Source: Capillidium heterosporum (taxonomy: Eukaryota > Entomophthoromycota > Entomophthoromycetes > Entomophthorales > Capillidiaceae). Taken from it: DNA of 64,000 nucleotides. Location: assembly GCA_016630905.1 (NCBI GenBank), contig WBMQ01000009.1, forward strand, positions 1,488,001 through 1,552,000. The letters run 5' to 3'. This document shows, piece after piece, positions 11,057 to 22,816 of this stretch; the first letter of the stretch is position 1, and every line of letters begins with the position of its first letter. Below the pieces are notes generated by a model. It did no database searches and had not been told where the DNA came from. It was given only the letters and a program-made list of their open reading frames with translations. The position numbers and the translations under genes were made by a program.

Positions 11057-14000
11057 TTACAAGAACCCAGATTCATGAAGCAATCTAGCAATCTTCTCAT
11101 CGTTACGCTCTCGAGGCTCAAGCTGCAACGAAATCTCATAAAGTTGAGCCATATCAGCAGTACGGTCAATAGCGTCGTGGAAGTAATCCTGAATCTCAGC
11201 TACGCTATCTAATGCGTACGGCGAATTCTGGAACTGCTGGATCTCTCGAATCGTCTCAGCCGTCTTGTTCTGCTTGAAGAAGTTGATGAGGTGGGGTTTC
11301 GATGGCAAGTAGTTGCTGTTACCGTCGTCGTTGAAGGTGAGGTCGGTCAGATACATACCCATAAACGGTACACAGGGCGGGTCGACCGAGTGTAGACGCT
11401 CGCGGTACTTGACATAGTTGCGGGCCGATTCCATCAGTTGTTTGAGCTCTTCCAGTTGGGCGATTTGTTTAGGGGGTACCATGTCCCACATACGTTTCAG
11501 ACGGAACACAGGAGCCACCGTAGTCCCAGCTATGATGGACAATAACGAGTGGTAGTTGTGCAATTGGGACAGATGGTCGGCAATGGAGATGAAGTGCTTG
11601 ATGACTAATAATCGCTTCTTGATATCCTTGGCCGTCAAAATGCTGTCAGCGACCCATTTGGTGATCTTGGTCGATAAGATGGAGATCTGGTGGACGTAGC
11701 CCTGCTTACCTTCTGGCTTGGACCAGAACTGGTTGAGGAACTCGGTGGGCTTTATTTTCTGGTACAAATTGCTGTTAATGATAGTCAGTTGACGGGCCAT
11801 CTCTAACGGATCGATATCTAGTAGCTTGATCCGGTTGAGATTCTTGGGCAGTATAGGTGTCGGCGCCACCTTTTCGGTACGCACTAGCTTGCGTAAGCCG
11901 CCGGTACTTTCCCTACGCTTCTCAATCAACTCGACAATTATTTTGGCCTGCCTTGGCCATGACTGCCTTCATCGTTGTACCAGCAAAGTGGCGCAGCATC
12001 TCCAAGCCTGATATGTCTTCATCTTCGTTGTAGTAGGATTCTAACCATGACTTCATGATGTTGAAGACACGGAGACGTACTGGTGTAAGCTTCTTTTCGG
12101 CCCAGATCTCCTGCTCGTCAGGTTGTAAACCGGCTGGACACTGTAGGTTGAAACGTCTAAAGAGCAGGTCAAAGAACTCGACTGTTGTGGTGAACGAACG
12201 GTAGGTCAGTAAGAAAGTGGCAATGAAGGCTGTGTCCAAGGTGTCATGGGAAGTAAGACGTTCGACAAAGGATGCAATGGTACCACCCTTTACCACGTTG
12301 TCGACGATGACGATGCTGTCCTCGGCGTAGTCGGGCTCTAGGTACCACGGGTTCTCGTTCTGTCGCAGTGATTTGGCTCTAGAGGGGGCGATCGAAGCTA
12401 CTTCAGAGTAGGGTACCAGGTCCTCAGGGTATTCCATGTTGGAAGTCGGTCGAAGATACAATGGAGTGAGATAAAGAGTGGCGTGGGTACTGCTGAAGTG
12501 GTTCTTCGGGCCGCTGTGATAAGTTGGAGTATAGTAGCCTAGGGAACGGTTTCGACCGATTGTACAGGACGGATGGTAGGTGCTGGTGAGGACATCGACC
12601 TCTGGTTACGCTCTTGAGGAAGTCCGTTAAGCTTACCATCGGATATACCGCTGCCGTTGACTGCCATTCCATTGATACCAACAGGCTTATCGGGCCGAAG
12701 TGGCGTGTAGCCTAGTCCGCTGAAGTTGTGGAATGACATGGACATGGCGCGACGCGGCTTGAAATTGAGTAAGATCTCCAACGGCTTCGATCCCGATGCT
12801 TCGGTAATGCTGTTGTTGATGCGCTCTACTTCACGACGCAGCATCGAGAGCTCGTAAACATCCCGCTCTTCTCTCAGGAATTTAGCCCCAATCATGAGAC
12901 GGTAGGCCGAGCACTCTAAAGTGGCTGCTGCTTCCAAAATGGAAGTTATGTTGTCGGGCAAAGTACATGTCTCAACAATATTCTGTGCCTTGACCGCCAA
13001 AAGACCTGTTTTCTCGTACATGATCTGCAAGTAGTTGTTGAAGGCCAACAAAAGCTTTTCAGGGCTATCAGCGTAGACCAAGGTACTAATGAGCGACAAT
13101 ATCTCACCAGAGAGGATGATAATCTTACGGACTAGCTGCATGAGTTTAGCTGAATCCCAATGCTCTTGCTGGGTGGCTGCGTTGAGGTACAGCACTTCAG
13201 AAGTAATTCTTAGTACCAAATCTCCGAGAAGTTGGATGTTGTCTCCCCCTTCTTCGTTGGCGTCGGGGTTTTCGTAAGGCTCGTAAGGCTGGATACGGAT
13301 GCCACACTCCTGCGAAGTATTAACAAAGTGGCGTACCGATAAAAGGATATCGTCGGTACAGGTCTTCAAATTGGAAAGCGCATTTGGAGCGGGCCATACC
13401 TTGGCAGCCTCACGTGAAGCTAGTGTCAGCTCCCCCAGAGCTTTGAACATGTGCGTGTAGTTGGCCTTCAGTAAAGTATGCGAGTTGAGGTTGGTATTGT
13501 CACCATCGGCAACTCCAGTGGCGATGAGAACCTGCTGTACCGAACGTACAATGCAGTTGGTGTGGTATACAAAGTCACGTTTCAGGTTGTGCTTGATGGC
13601 GTGGTTCAGCCTGTGGACAGATACACCTATTATGGCATTGACGGAAGCCCAGCTTGGCCCCAAACGACCCGAGTCCATTGGAGAGACAAACCCGGAGGGT
13701 CTACGCGACCTTCTAGGCAACATCTCTAAGAGTGGGTCGGCCAAAGTATCACTGTCATCAGAAGCGTCCGAATCGTCGGAACAGTACATGTCTTTAGGTG
13801 TCATTATTTGGGAAAGCGGTTTAGGCTAAATAACAAAACATTGGTATTGTGGCTGTTAGGTAAAGCTTACGATAAGTCGGGCAGCTAGATCTGAAGTGGG
13901 GAAGTCCCAGCTTACCTCGTCGGTTACCATGTTGAAGTAGTACTCTTTGCAGCCAGGAGCGTGGTTAATACCCCAGTACCTAGGCAAAGATTTGGTGGAG

Positions 14001-14554
14001 TCGGAAAGTTCAAAGTACTACCTTATTAGTTGCTACTATTAATAAAATTTACCTCACGAGGGATAATCTCGTTGTATAGCGAATGGAGCAGAGTGGTGCG
14101 CCACTCTTCGGTTGGATACAAGCTCAGTCCTTCGAGGCTCTTGTACAAGTTAAACATCTCTTCATCTTCGCCAGGAAGTGAAATATTGGATTGTGGGAAA
14201 ATAGACTCCTCGTCGTTGAACGAGACGTTGGAATTCTTGCGGTCGTTGATAATGGAACCGTTGGTACGCTTGCTGTTACCTTGCTGGTCGATAGGCTTCA
14301 TGTCGTTGAGCTAAACAGTCGAGTGAGCAATAAAAACTATACAAAATTACCGTATCCAAGTATTCTTTTTCTTCATCTAAGGACAATGGGATGACAAATT
14401 GGGATGGGAACAAACCTTGACGCCCATCTATTGTACCTTCCCACCACCCGGGTTCCTGGCTGTTGTCCACTTCAATTATGTCGCCATGCTTGAAGAATAG
14501 AAGAGTTGGGTCGTCGGTGTTGTGGTCGCACAGAGCTTTTAGTAATTGAGGCAT
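11057..14554 (-). CDS. Ras guanine nucleotide exchange factor CDC25-like (SH3-WW-REM-RasGEF)
   Basis: Exons 14554-14351, 14310-14053, 14017-13871, 13825-12637 and 12601-11057 encode about 1,113 residues after allowing for one extra base near 11947-11948. Domains in order: SH3 at about 3-65 (ALCDHNTDD, GWWEGTIDGRQGLFPSQFV); WW at about 168-197 (YWGINHAPGCKEYYFN, then VSWDFP); a long helical middle region; REM at about 680-830 (GTIASFVERLTSHD, FLLTYRSFTTTVEFFDLL, VRLRVFNIMKSWLE); and the catalytic CDC25 domain at about 855-1095 (LLVIKHFISIADHLSQLHNY, PCVPFMGMYLTDL, FFKQNKTAETI). This is a Ras activator that exchanges GDP for GTP and feeds cAMP/PKA or MAPK signalling; the SH3 usually docks partners at the membrane. 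Introns are 35-45 nt. Between REM and catalytic domain the frame shifts: dropping one G restores MAKAAKIIVELIEKRR, the expected linker. The stop TAA sits in a GTAAGC donor. Confidence 0.9.
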
Positions 14555-16339
14555 GAATTAAAGCTACACTGGAATTTAGCATATGAAATTGGAGCAATAA
14601 CTACCTTGCGAGTACTTGTTGGATCTATGTTGGTTTTGGTTGTTGGGTATTCGATAAACGTAAAGGATATTAGGGGAAATAAGATGTAGGGTTGGGAATT
14701 TTGGCAGGTTGGCTCTATTATATTGCTGCTAGGGCAGGGATATTTACTTTATTGTCAAGTGAAACCAACTAAACTTTGCTTGCAATAACCCGCCATCCAA
14801 ATCGATCCAAGTTTCGATGGGCTCCAATTTCAATCATTCCACTGATTCTAGCTCGAAATTTGCTATGGAAATGCCGAGCATTTCTCTAATCAACTTTCAA
14901 CAAAGTATTCCTTATCATGCACCCATTGATTTTTCCGTAAATGTTGGAAAAGTATGGTTCTAGTCAAGGTTTTTATCGCCTTTAGCCAATGAGCTTAAGT
15001 CATTGGATTTGGAACGAACGGGTTTACTTCTACTTGAGCATATCTTTGTTGGGTAGAAGGAAGGATAAGTTAACCTGAGACTTGTTCAACTTGACAAAGA
15101 GTTGATTCGTCCGCAATCGTAGAAACTGGTTTGAATTGAAAAGTTTCCTAACTTAGATGCTAAACGTTCTTGGTAGTTGATGGTAGATGGGCCTACAGTT
15201 CAAATACCTTGTCAAAGATAGTAGGATACGGAGGGATGTGATAGCCACTGGATAGTTGGATATCTGAACATGTATTACAGGATCAGTAAAAGTGAAATTA
15301 GCCCCCTGAAGCCAATGCAGGCATCCTTTTTCGGTAAATTTGGGGATGGTGGTAGGGAAAATAGCTCTATAAATATATAGATTTATCCTTTGTATGTATG
15401 TAAATAGTAACTAGTTTAATATATGTAAATTTGTTAGCGAGCTATTGGTTTATAATGGTTGGTATTAGGAAGTAGTGTATAGCTGGAAATAATTATTGCT
15501 ATATTACTATTTTGTTTTGAAAGATAGTATTTAGATAAAGATTAACTATATATGTTGTTGACCATAGCAATACCAACGATATTCAACACATCCTTAATGG
15601 AATCCATCTTTCTATCTTTATCTCTAGTAAATGATGAAGTCGAAAGGAGGAAAAAGCTAAACTATTTCTGAGGCTTTCCCTTTTTAGAGACACTACTGTT
15701 GGATATAAGGCCTCAACATTGATGCTTTGATGTTGCAGTCAAAATATATCTACTTTGATAGATTTAAATTAAATATAGGTTAATCCTTCAAAAGTTTGGA
15801 GAGAAAGGTTATGAAGTTGATTTTAAACAGCGATTGGTTAGTGGGATATAGGCTAGCAATCCATTTACATTAATAACTCCTTTATAACTAGATAGACCTG
15901 GCAAAAAAGTGACTTTGACCTCGGCTAACATGCGATAGAAATCAGTATTGAACACTAGCTAACCAACTGATAAATGCCCTTTTTGGTTGACCAATCCAAA
16001 TGTAACAATAAAGTCTAATAACTTGAAGATATTCCACGGTAGTTTATGAGTCCACTATAAAGCAACCATCACTTAAAGCGATAGGAACTCCTGCTATCAC
16101 TGGAAACTTTTACAATGTATCTAGTAGACATTTACTTTAGCAATAAGTTAAATTGATTCTTTATTGAATATATCGACAAAATCTAACTAAAGGAGATAAT
16201 ATATGCTAGGTTATCATAATAGGGTATAGTAAATGATTGGATTGCCAAATGTACGAAAGTTGATGCCAGAAACTATTTTAAAACTTAGACTTATACAAAT
16301 GACGATAGTGGTAAAATAATACAAAGCAAAACGATCTAT
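14555..16339. other. Upstream region of the CDC25-like gene
   Basis: About 1.8 kb with no supported gene. Its left part is the promoter side of the RasGEF gene and its right part the 3' side of UTP23 (both minus strand). I see neither strong repeats nor RNA genes in it. Confidence 0.45.
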
Positions 16340-17337
16340 TTAACTCAAATTATCTTTGGATTCTACGCTTGGTTCTATCTCCAAACCGTTCTCTAAACTT
16401 TTAGCTTCCGCTTCGGTCTTAGGTTTACGCTTACGCTTTCTTTTGGGTTTATGCTCTATAGTTTCCGATGCTACTGTTACGTCTATTTCTAATTTTTTGG
16501 GATCCTCCGATTTAGTTGCCTCAATTTTGTCCTTGCTAGTTGAAGTGTTGGTGTTAAGTTTTAAAGCCTCCTTTTTCCTGATGGACAAAGGATTGGGACC
16601 TTTAGCCTTCTTAGCTCGAAATTTGGGAGCTTCAAGTTCCTTCTTGTCGATTTTGATACCCGTTATCTTGCTAAAAGCCTTCAGTTCGGCTTCAGGGACG
16701 ACAGGGTTTCGATTTGGTTCTCTGGTTTGGGTGTAAAATAGTATAAGCTAATGTATTTTTTTAAAATTACCTCGTCTACAAATTGTAAAGTTGTTTTGGA
16801 AGTTGGGGCTAGTATTAAATTTTCTTGGTTAAGAAGTAAAGTAGGTACACCAGGGATATCCAACATCTGCTGGTTTAACTTTTTGTCCAAACTGGCAATG
16901 ATATATCTGTGCTTGTTATTCTCACCTATTATTGAGGATATGCAGTCAGAGTTAGAGATGCTGGGCTCATGGGGACACCTCCTTCGTTCGAAACGTTTGG
17001 CAGCTACCAAAGCACCTAAAGAATCCTCACCTTCGGTGCGTAGGTTCTGGAAGGTACAGTTGGTGACCACTATTTTTAAATGTTAAGATGGGTACTAGAT
17101 AGGGGCAATTGGGACTTACTGAGTTTAACGGGGGCATCTAAAGCTTCAGCTATCAAATCTTTTATGTTCAAACGGTACTTCAAACCGGCCTTTATAAATT
17201 GGCTTTCCACTACATATCGAATAAATAACTTTAAGCTTTAAAATAGTACCTAGAACTTGAAAAGGCTCCCTAAAGCCGAATTCATTTTCGTAAAGTTGAA
17301 GTTTCTTTTTGATGCTCTTTATCTTCTTGGTCTTCAT
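16340..17337 (-). CDS. UTP23: rRNA-processing protein UTP23 (PIN domain)
   Basis: Exons 17337-17250, 17209-17120, 17069-16771 and about 16721-16340 give roughly 285 residues. The start MKTKKIKSIKKKLQLYENEF and REPFQVLV match the UTP23/FCF1 N-terminus. A PIN-like domain follows, with the cysteine/histidine pattern CPHEP...C...HRYIIAS typical of UTP23's zinc-binding element, then LDIPGVPTLLL. The C-terminal part has the GPNPLSIRKKEA motif shared with yeast Utp23 and a basic tail (KPKRKRKRKPK). UTP23 is a component of the SSU processome needed for release of snR30 and for 18S rRNA maturation; its PIN active site is not required in yeast. The last junction is uncertain: the good 49-nt intron 16770-16722 leaves the frame one base too long (A at 16721). 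Alternative 23- or 32-nt introns ending at the ATTAG upstream would keep the frame but are shorter than any other intron here. Confidence 0.85.
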
Positions 17338-17522
17338 AGTTTGGGTGTTGGGTTCAAGAACTGTTAAAATTATTGAGCAGGTTGAGTTATTTAGTGGAAA
17401 GTTGATCCAATGAAGATTCTTGGGTTGGCTGTTGGCAAAAGGTTTATTTGATAGAGTAGAATAATGGGTTTCTTGAAAAATCGATTCGAACTCTTCAAAT
17501 ATTTCTGAACAATTAGTGCCAT

Positions 17523-18083
17523 TTAGTATTTTTGAATAGAATGGACATTGTTGGCTATGTGGGTGTACAAGCGATATAAGCTTTTAAATTATAGCAGTGT
17601 GTTAGTGTATTGCTTAAAAGAAAGTATACTTATGATCCTGTATAGCCTTATTCACTAACCTGACAATTGATTCCCTTTGTAGTGAAAATCGGAATGGAAC
17701 TTTGGCTTTAATTTGCACATTATCAGCCATTTCTAGCAGCAAATTTAGAATCTGTGCAAGAAACAACAAAACTAAAGTAATGGATTGCTTTCTTCTGATT
17801 TCACTCTTTAACAATTTAAAGTTGGCTATGGCTAGCTATACAATAATATTAGGGTAAACGATTTCAATAGACTCAGCTTTTGATATAAAATCCAAGGCTT
17901 TGCCTCAACTTGACTACCCAAAATTTTTAAACATGCGTAGGTTGAGTCGAAACTTGTCACTCAGATTTAAAGCTTTGTACACAATTTCTCTTCCAAGTAC
18001 TTTCCATTTAGAAAATCAGCAAACATTAAATTTACATAGGCTAAAAATGATATACAGCCTATTGCTATTAGATTGTTGGGCAT
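17523..18083 (-). CDS. Small predicted membrane protein, unknown function (four-exon model)
   Basis: I do not recognise this protein. A consistent spliced model on the minus strand (18083-18001, 17952-17918, 17831-17630, 17580-17523; introns 48, 86 and 49 nt) gives 125 residues with phases that close exactly. The N-terminus (MPNNLIAIGCISFLAY and on) and the segment SITLVLLFLAQILNLLLE look like membrane-spanning helices; the C-terminal third (SLQRESIVRLVNKAIQDH...) looks helical and soluble. The last intron has an exact CTAAC branch site. The first exon's frame is open further upstream to 18233, so the start could lie there. It is divergently oriented to the isoleucyl-tRNA synthetase gene, sharing a ~550-bp promoter region. 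The 86-nt intron is longer than its neighbours and is the weakest part of the model. Confidence 0.4.
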
Positions 18084-18630
18084 TATAATCAAAATTGATT
18101 GAAAATTCCCAGGTTTTGGCCTGCGTACAAGGATTTTAATCCTAATCTGCATAAAAAGCTGTAAAATTTGCCCCAGTTTCTTCCTTTTATACTTGCATGA
18201 GTCAATAATGTCCAATCTTTTAGATGGCAGCATGGCACTATTAAATTAACATATAGCAGTATGCCAATGGTATAAATAAATTTATTTCACACATAAGATT
18301 AGAGGCCACTGATATAAACTTTGACCCTTTGTGCCAATAAAGCAAAACTTTCAAATCTGCATTCGGTTGATAGAAAATCGGTACTCAATTTATGTAGAAG
18401 CTTGTAGAATTTGCCCCAGCTGCCTCATCCCCGTGTTTGCCTAAGCCTTGCTCCTCTCGCTTCAACAAAAGCAATTAATTTCCAAATCTGCATTAGTTCG
18501 AGTCAAAATCAATCACCTACAATACAGCCCAATCGCAGCAATTCAAATTGGCAACCTATAAAAACCGCCAACTGAACCGAACAAAGCTAAAAATCAAAAA
18601 TTTTGAAAATTGTTTTTCAAATAGACGAAT
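18084..18630. promoter_or_regulatory. Divergent promoter region upstream of isoleucyl-tRNA synthetase
   Basis: A TATAAAAA at 18557-18564 lies 67 nt before the synthetase start codon, a plausible TATA box. Two near-identical 16-mers ending in TTTGCCCCAG (18161-18176 and 18404-18419, one mismatch, same orientation) lie upstream and may be a shared regulatory site or a small duplication. CT-rich stretches precede the TATA element. Confidence 0.4.
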
Positions 18631-21600
18631 ATGGCTGAAGGTAAACCTAAGAAGCACCACGTAGAACAATAAGCTAAAAGTACAATAGGACAATTTAACT
18701 TCCCCAAGGAAGAAGAGAAAGTGCTGGAGTTTTGGGATAGCATCGATGCATTCAAAACCTCCCAGGAACTGAACAAGGATAAACCCATCTTTTCATTCTA
18801 CGATGGACCCCCATTTGCAACTGGCCTACCTCACTACGGACATATTTTGGCCGGTACCATCAAGGTAACCATTTACTTTATAAACAGTCTAAGTTTTATT
18901 TAGGACATTGTAACCAGATATGCCCACTCAACCGGTCACTCTGTAGATCGTAGGTTTGGCTTTGACTGCCACGGTCTACCAATTGAATTCGAAATCGACA
19001 AAAAGTTGGGTATTAAAGGCAAGGAGGATGTTTTGAAGATGGGTATCGACAAGTACAACGAGGAATGTCGCTCTATTGTTTTAAGATATTCTTCCGAATG
19101 GGAAACTACCGTCAAGAGGTGTGGTCGTTGGATTGACTTTGAGGCTGGTTACCGTACCATGGACTTGAACTTTATGGAGAGTATCTGGTGGGTTTTCAAG
19201 CAGCTATTCGACAAGGACCAGGTGTACCGTGGTTACAAAGTTATGCCCTATTCAACTGGATGTAACACCCCTTTATCCAACTTCGAAGCCACTCAAAACT
19301 ACAAGGATGTCAATGATCCTGCTGGTAATTTTATTTTTAAACTTCCATTAAATATATCGCTATAGTTGTTGTGAATTTCCCTCTCAAGTCAGATCCCTCC
19401 GTATCTTTATTAGCCTGGACTACCACGCCTTGGACCCTCCCCTCCAACCTGGCCCTCTGTGTCCATCCCAAATTCGACTACGTTAAAATCAAAGATCAGG
19501 AATCAGGTGCCATCTATATCCTCCTAGAGAAACAGTTAGGAATCCTCTACAAGGACGTCAAGAAAGCCAAGTTCGAAGTCCTCCAAAAATACAAGGGTGC
19601 TGAACTGGAGGGTTTGGAGTACGAGCCTTTATTCGATTATTTCGTTGAAGAGTACGGCAGCCGCGCCTTCAAAGTAATTAGTGACGAATATGTCACCGAT
19701 GACAGTGGTACTGGTATCGTTCACCAAGCCCCTGCTTTTGGTGAAGACGATAACCGCGCCTGCCTTAAGTTCGGTGTTATCTCAAACGACTCCAAACTGC
19801 CCTGCCCTATCGATGATGTGGGTCGATTCGTCCAACCAGTGCGTGACTTCCTAGGCCAGTACGTCAAGGACGCTGACAAGGAGATTCAGAAGCACCTCAA
19901 GGCCAAAAACCGCTTAGTTAAGCAGTCCCAGCTCATGCACAGCTACCCCTTCTGCTGGCGTTCCGATACTCCTTTGCTGTACCGTGCCATTCCCTCTTGG
20001 TTTGTCAGAGTCGCCAATATTACCGATAAGCTGTTGACCAACAACGCCAAAACCAACTGGACCCCTGACTTTGTCAAGGAAAAGAGATTTGCCAACTGGT
20101 TGGCTAACGCTAGGGATTGGGCCATCTCCCGTAACAGATACTGGGGTACCCCCTTACCTTTGTGGGTCTCTGATGACTTTGAGGAGGTTGTATGTGTAGG
20201 CTCCATCAAGGAGTTGGAAGAGCTGTCTGGATGTGGTCCATTGACCGACTTACACAGACACAAGATCGACCACATCACCATCCCCTCCAAGATGGGCAAA
20301 GGTCAACTGAAACGTGTCGAGGAAATCTTTGACTGTTGGTTTGAGTCTGGTTCTATGCCTTACGCCCAGCAGCACTATCCCTTTGAGAATGAGGAGAAAT
20401 TCAAGTCCTCCTTCCCAGCCGATTTCATTGCCGAAGGTTTGGATCAGACCAGAGGTTGGTTCTACACGTTGATGGTTTTGAGTACCCATCTCTTCGACCA
20501 GCCCCCCTTCCAGAACATCATTGTCAACGGGCTTATTCTGGCTGAAGATGGTAAGAAGATGTCCAAGCGTTTGAAGAACTATCCCGATCCAACCTTGATC
20601 ATGAATTCGTATGGTGCCGACGCCTTACGTCTCTACTTGATTAACTCCCCAGTCGTCAGGGCCGAACCTCTCCGTTTCAAGGAATCTGGTGTCAAGGAAG
20701 TTGTATCTAAAGTACTGCTCCCTTGGACCAACGCCTTCAAGTTCTTTGTCAACCAGGTTATTCTATTGAAACAGGAGTCTAACGTAGACTTCAGCTACGA
20801 TGCCTCCCAGATCAATGAGACTAAGAACCCCATGGACCGATGGATCTTAGCTGCCACCCAGTCTTTGATTTTAAAGGTTGAGACTGAGATGAAGGCCTAC
20901 CGACTATACACCGTAGTTAGCCCTCTCCTCAACTTGATTGACCAGATCACCAATTGGTACATCCGATTCAACCGACGCCGCCTCAAGGGTGAGAACGGTG
21001 TCGAGGACTTGTGTCAACGCTTTGACCACCTTGTTCGAGACTTTGTACACATTGTGCCGTACCATGTCTTCGTTCACCCCCTTCCTGACTGAGACCATGT
21101 ACCAGAGCTTGAAGACCTACATCAAGGAGGACAAATCTGTTGCCCAGGACCTGCGATCCATCCACTTTGCTCCTTTCCCCAAGCTGCGCCAAGAGTACTT
21201 TGATACTGAGATTGAACGTGCTGTAGCTGCTATGCAGTCAGTCATTGAGCTGGGTCGTGTTGTGCGTGAGCGCCACACCTTAGGTCTCAAAACTCCATTA
21301 AAGGAGCTCGTTATCCTGCACAACGACCCCACCTTCCGTCAGGATGTCCAACTGCTGTCGCACTACATCAAGGAGGAGTTGAACGTCGTCACCGTTACTA
21401 TCACTGATGACGAGGACAAGTATGGTGTTCTTTACAAGGCCGAAGCCGACTTCAAGGTCCTTGGTATCAAGCTCAAGAAGGACATGCCCAAGGTCAAGGC
21501 CGCCTTGCCCAACCTCACCTCAACCCAGGTCAAAGAGTTCATGCAATCTGGTAGTATCGAAGTTGCTGGCATCGCTCTCAATAAGGACGAGCTGCAAGTT

Positions 21601-21966
21601 GTTAGATACCTGGACACGACCAAGCAAAACAACCTAAGCCCCCATTCCGACAAGGATGTCATGATTCTGTTGGATGTTGAGGTCTATCCCGAGTTGCAGG
21701 AGCAAGGTTTGGTACGTGAGGTTGTCAACCGCGTCCAGCGCCTGCGTAAAAAGGCCAACTTGGAACCTCATGATGAGAAGGTTGGGTACTTTATCAAGTT
21801 TACTGAGAGCTCCGAACTTGCTCAGGTGTTAGAACGCCAAGTTGATCTATTGACTAAGAGCTTGAAGAAGCAGTTGTTAGCAACCTATGATATTGAGAAA
21901 ATTATTGTCAAGGAGGAACAGTTGGTCAACTCTGAGAACTTCGATTTGATCCTAGTTCGTGAGTAA
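18631..21966 (+). CDS. ILS1: Isoleucyl-tRNA synthetase, cytosolic
   Basis: Exons 18631-18640, 18689-18864, 18904-19324 and 19366-21966 encode 1,068 residues once one extra T at 21009/21010 is skipped, the normal length of eukaryotic cytoplasmic IleRS. It charges tRNA-Ile with isoleucine and edits Val-tRNA-Ile. Class I signatures are present: HYGH (the HIGH motif) at about residue 51 within [15 protein letters not shown], and KMSKR at about 600. Between them lies the CP1 editing domain ([34 protein letters not shown]). The C-terminal part carries the anticodon-binding helices ([19 protein letters not shown], then [17 protein letters not shown]). The frame break falls exactly between GVED and CVNAL, inside a conserved block, so the gene is clearly meant to be continuous. 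The first exon codes for three residues plus one base. GC content is higher than in neighbouring genes, as expected of a highly expressed gene. The stop TAA lies in a GTAAGC donor (possible intron 21963-22020). Confidence 0.93.
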
Positions 21967-22816
21967 GCAATAAACTTGATACCTTTTGATTGATTGGTCT
22001 TGTCTTTTATTTCGATTCAGTTTTTGATTTGGGTTTTTAAAGTAAAATGAATTTATACCCTTGGATAGGTTGGTAATTTGAATATCCAAGTTAAGGATTA
22101 TAAACTAGCTGTATAGAATAGTATATGATTTAGCATTATTATATAAACTAAATTTGATCTAATTTAATTTGTCAAAACTTATTAGTATTTAACTATACTT
22201 TTATAATTATTTTAATATTCTAAACTAAACCTTTATCTATCCAATACTTTATACTAATATATTAAATAATTATTGTATAGCATTTCTATAACAATTTATT
22301 AATTAAATATAATTTACTTTTTAAAAATAAAGCCTTATTAATAAAACTATTAATTTTATTAGGTAAATTAATTAATAATTATTGTTAGCTAGTTAACCTT
22401 GTTAAGTATTTAATTACTAGTTTATACTTTTAATTAAATTTAGCAAAACTTAGTAAGTTTTTAGTATAGAATACAACATATATTATAAAATAACTACTAT
22501 AAATAAAGTAACTATTTTATAAGTAATATTCAAAACTTAATTTTTATAAAATTACTAACTAAAAGCTTTTTAAAATATTTAAATAAATTTAAACTTAAAT
22601 CTATAGTTTAAAAGAAACTAAAAGAAAAACTTTAAAATAATTTTAATAAAATAGTATATAAACATTATAACTTTTACTATTAGATTATAAATTAGGTTTA
22701 TATATTAATTTTTTTATTAATATTTTAATTATAAATATACTTTTTTTAAATTTAATTAGTTATTATAAATTTTATTATTTTAATAATATTTTATCTTATT
22801 ATTTATAAATATTACT

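Noticed and set aside
12602-12636. Second frame break in the CDC25-like gene near 12600
   Set aside because: A normal 35-nt GTAAGC...CCAG intron with matching phases explains the frame change.
17832-17917. Frame break in the small membrane protein
   Set aside because: Using the second of two adjacent AG acceptors (CTAG at 17832-17835 on the minus strand) restores the frame without any surplus base.
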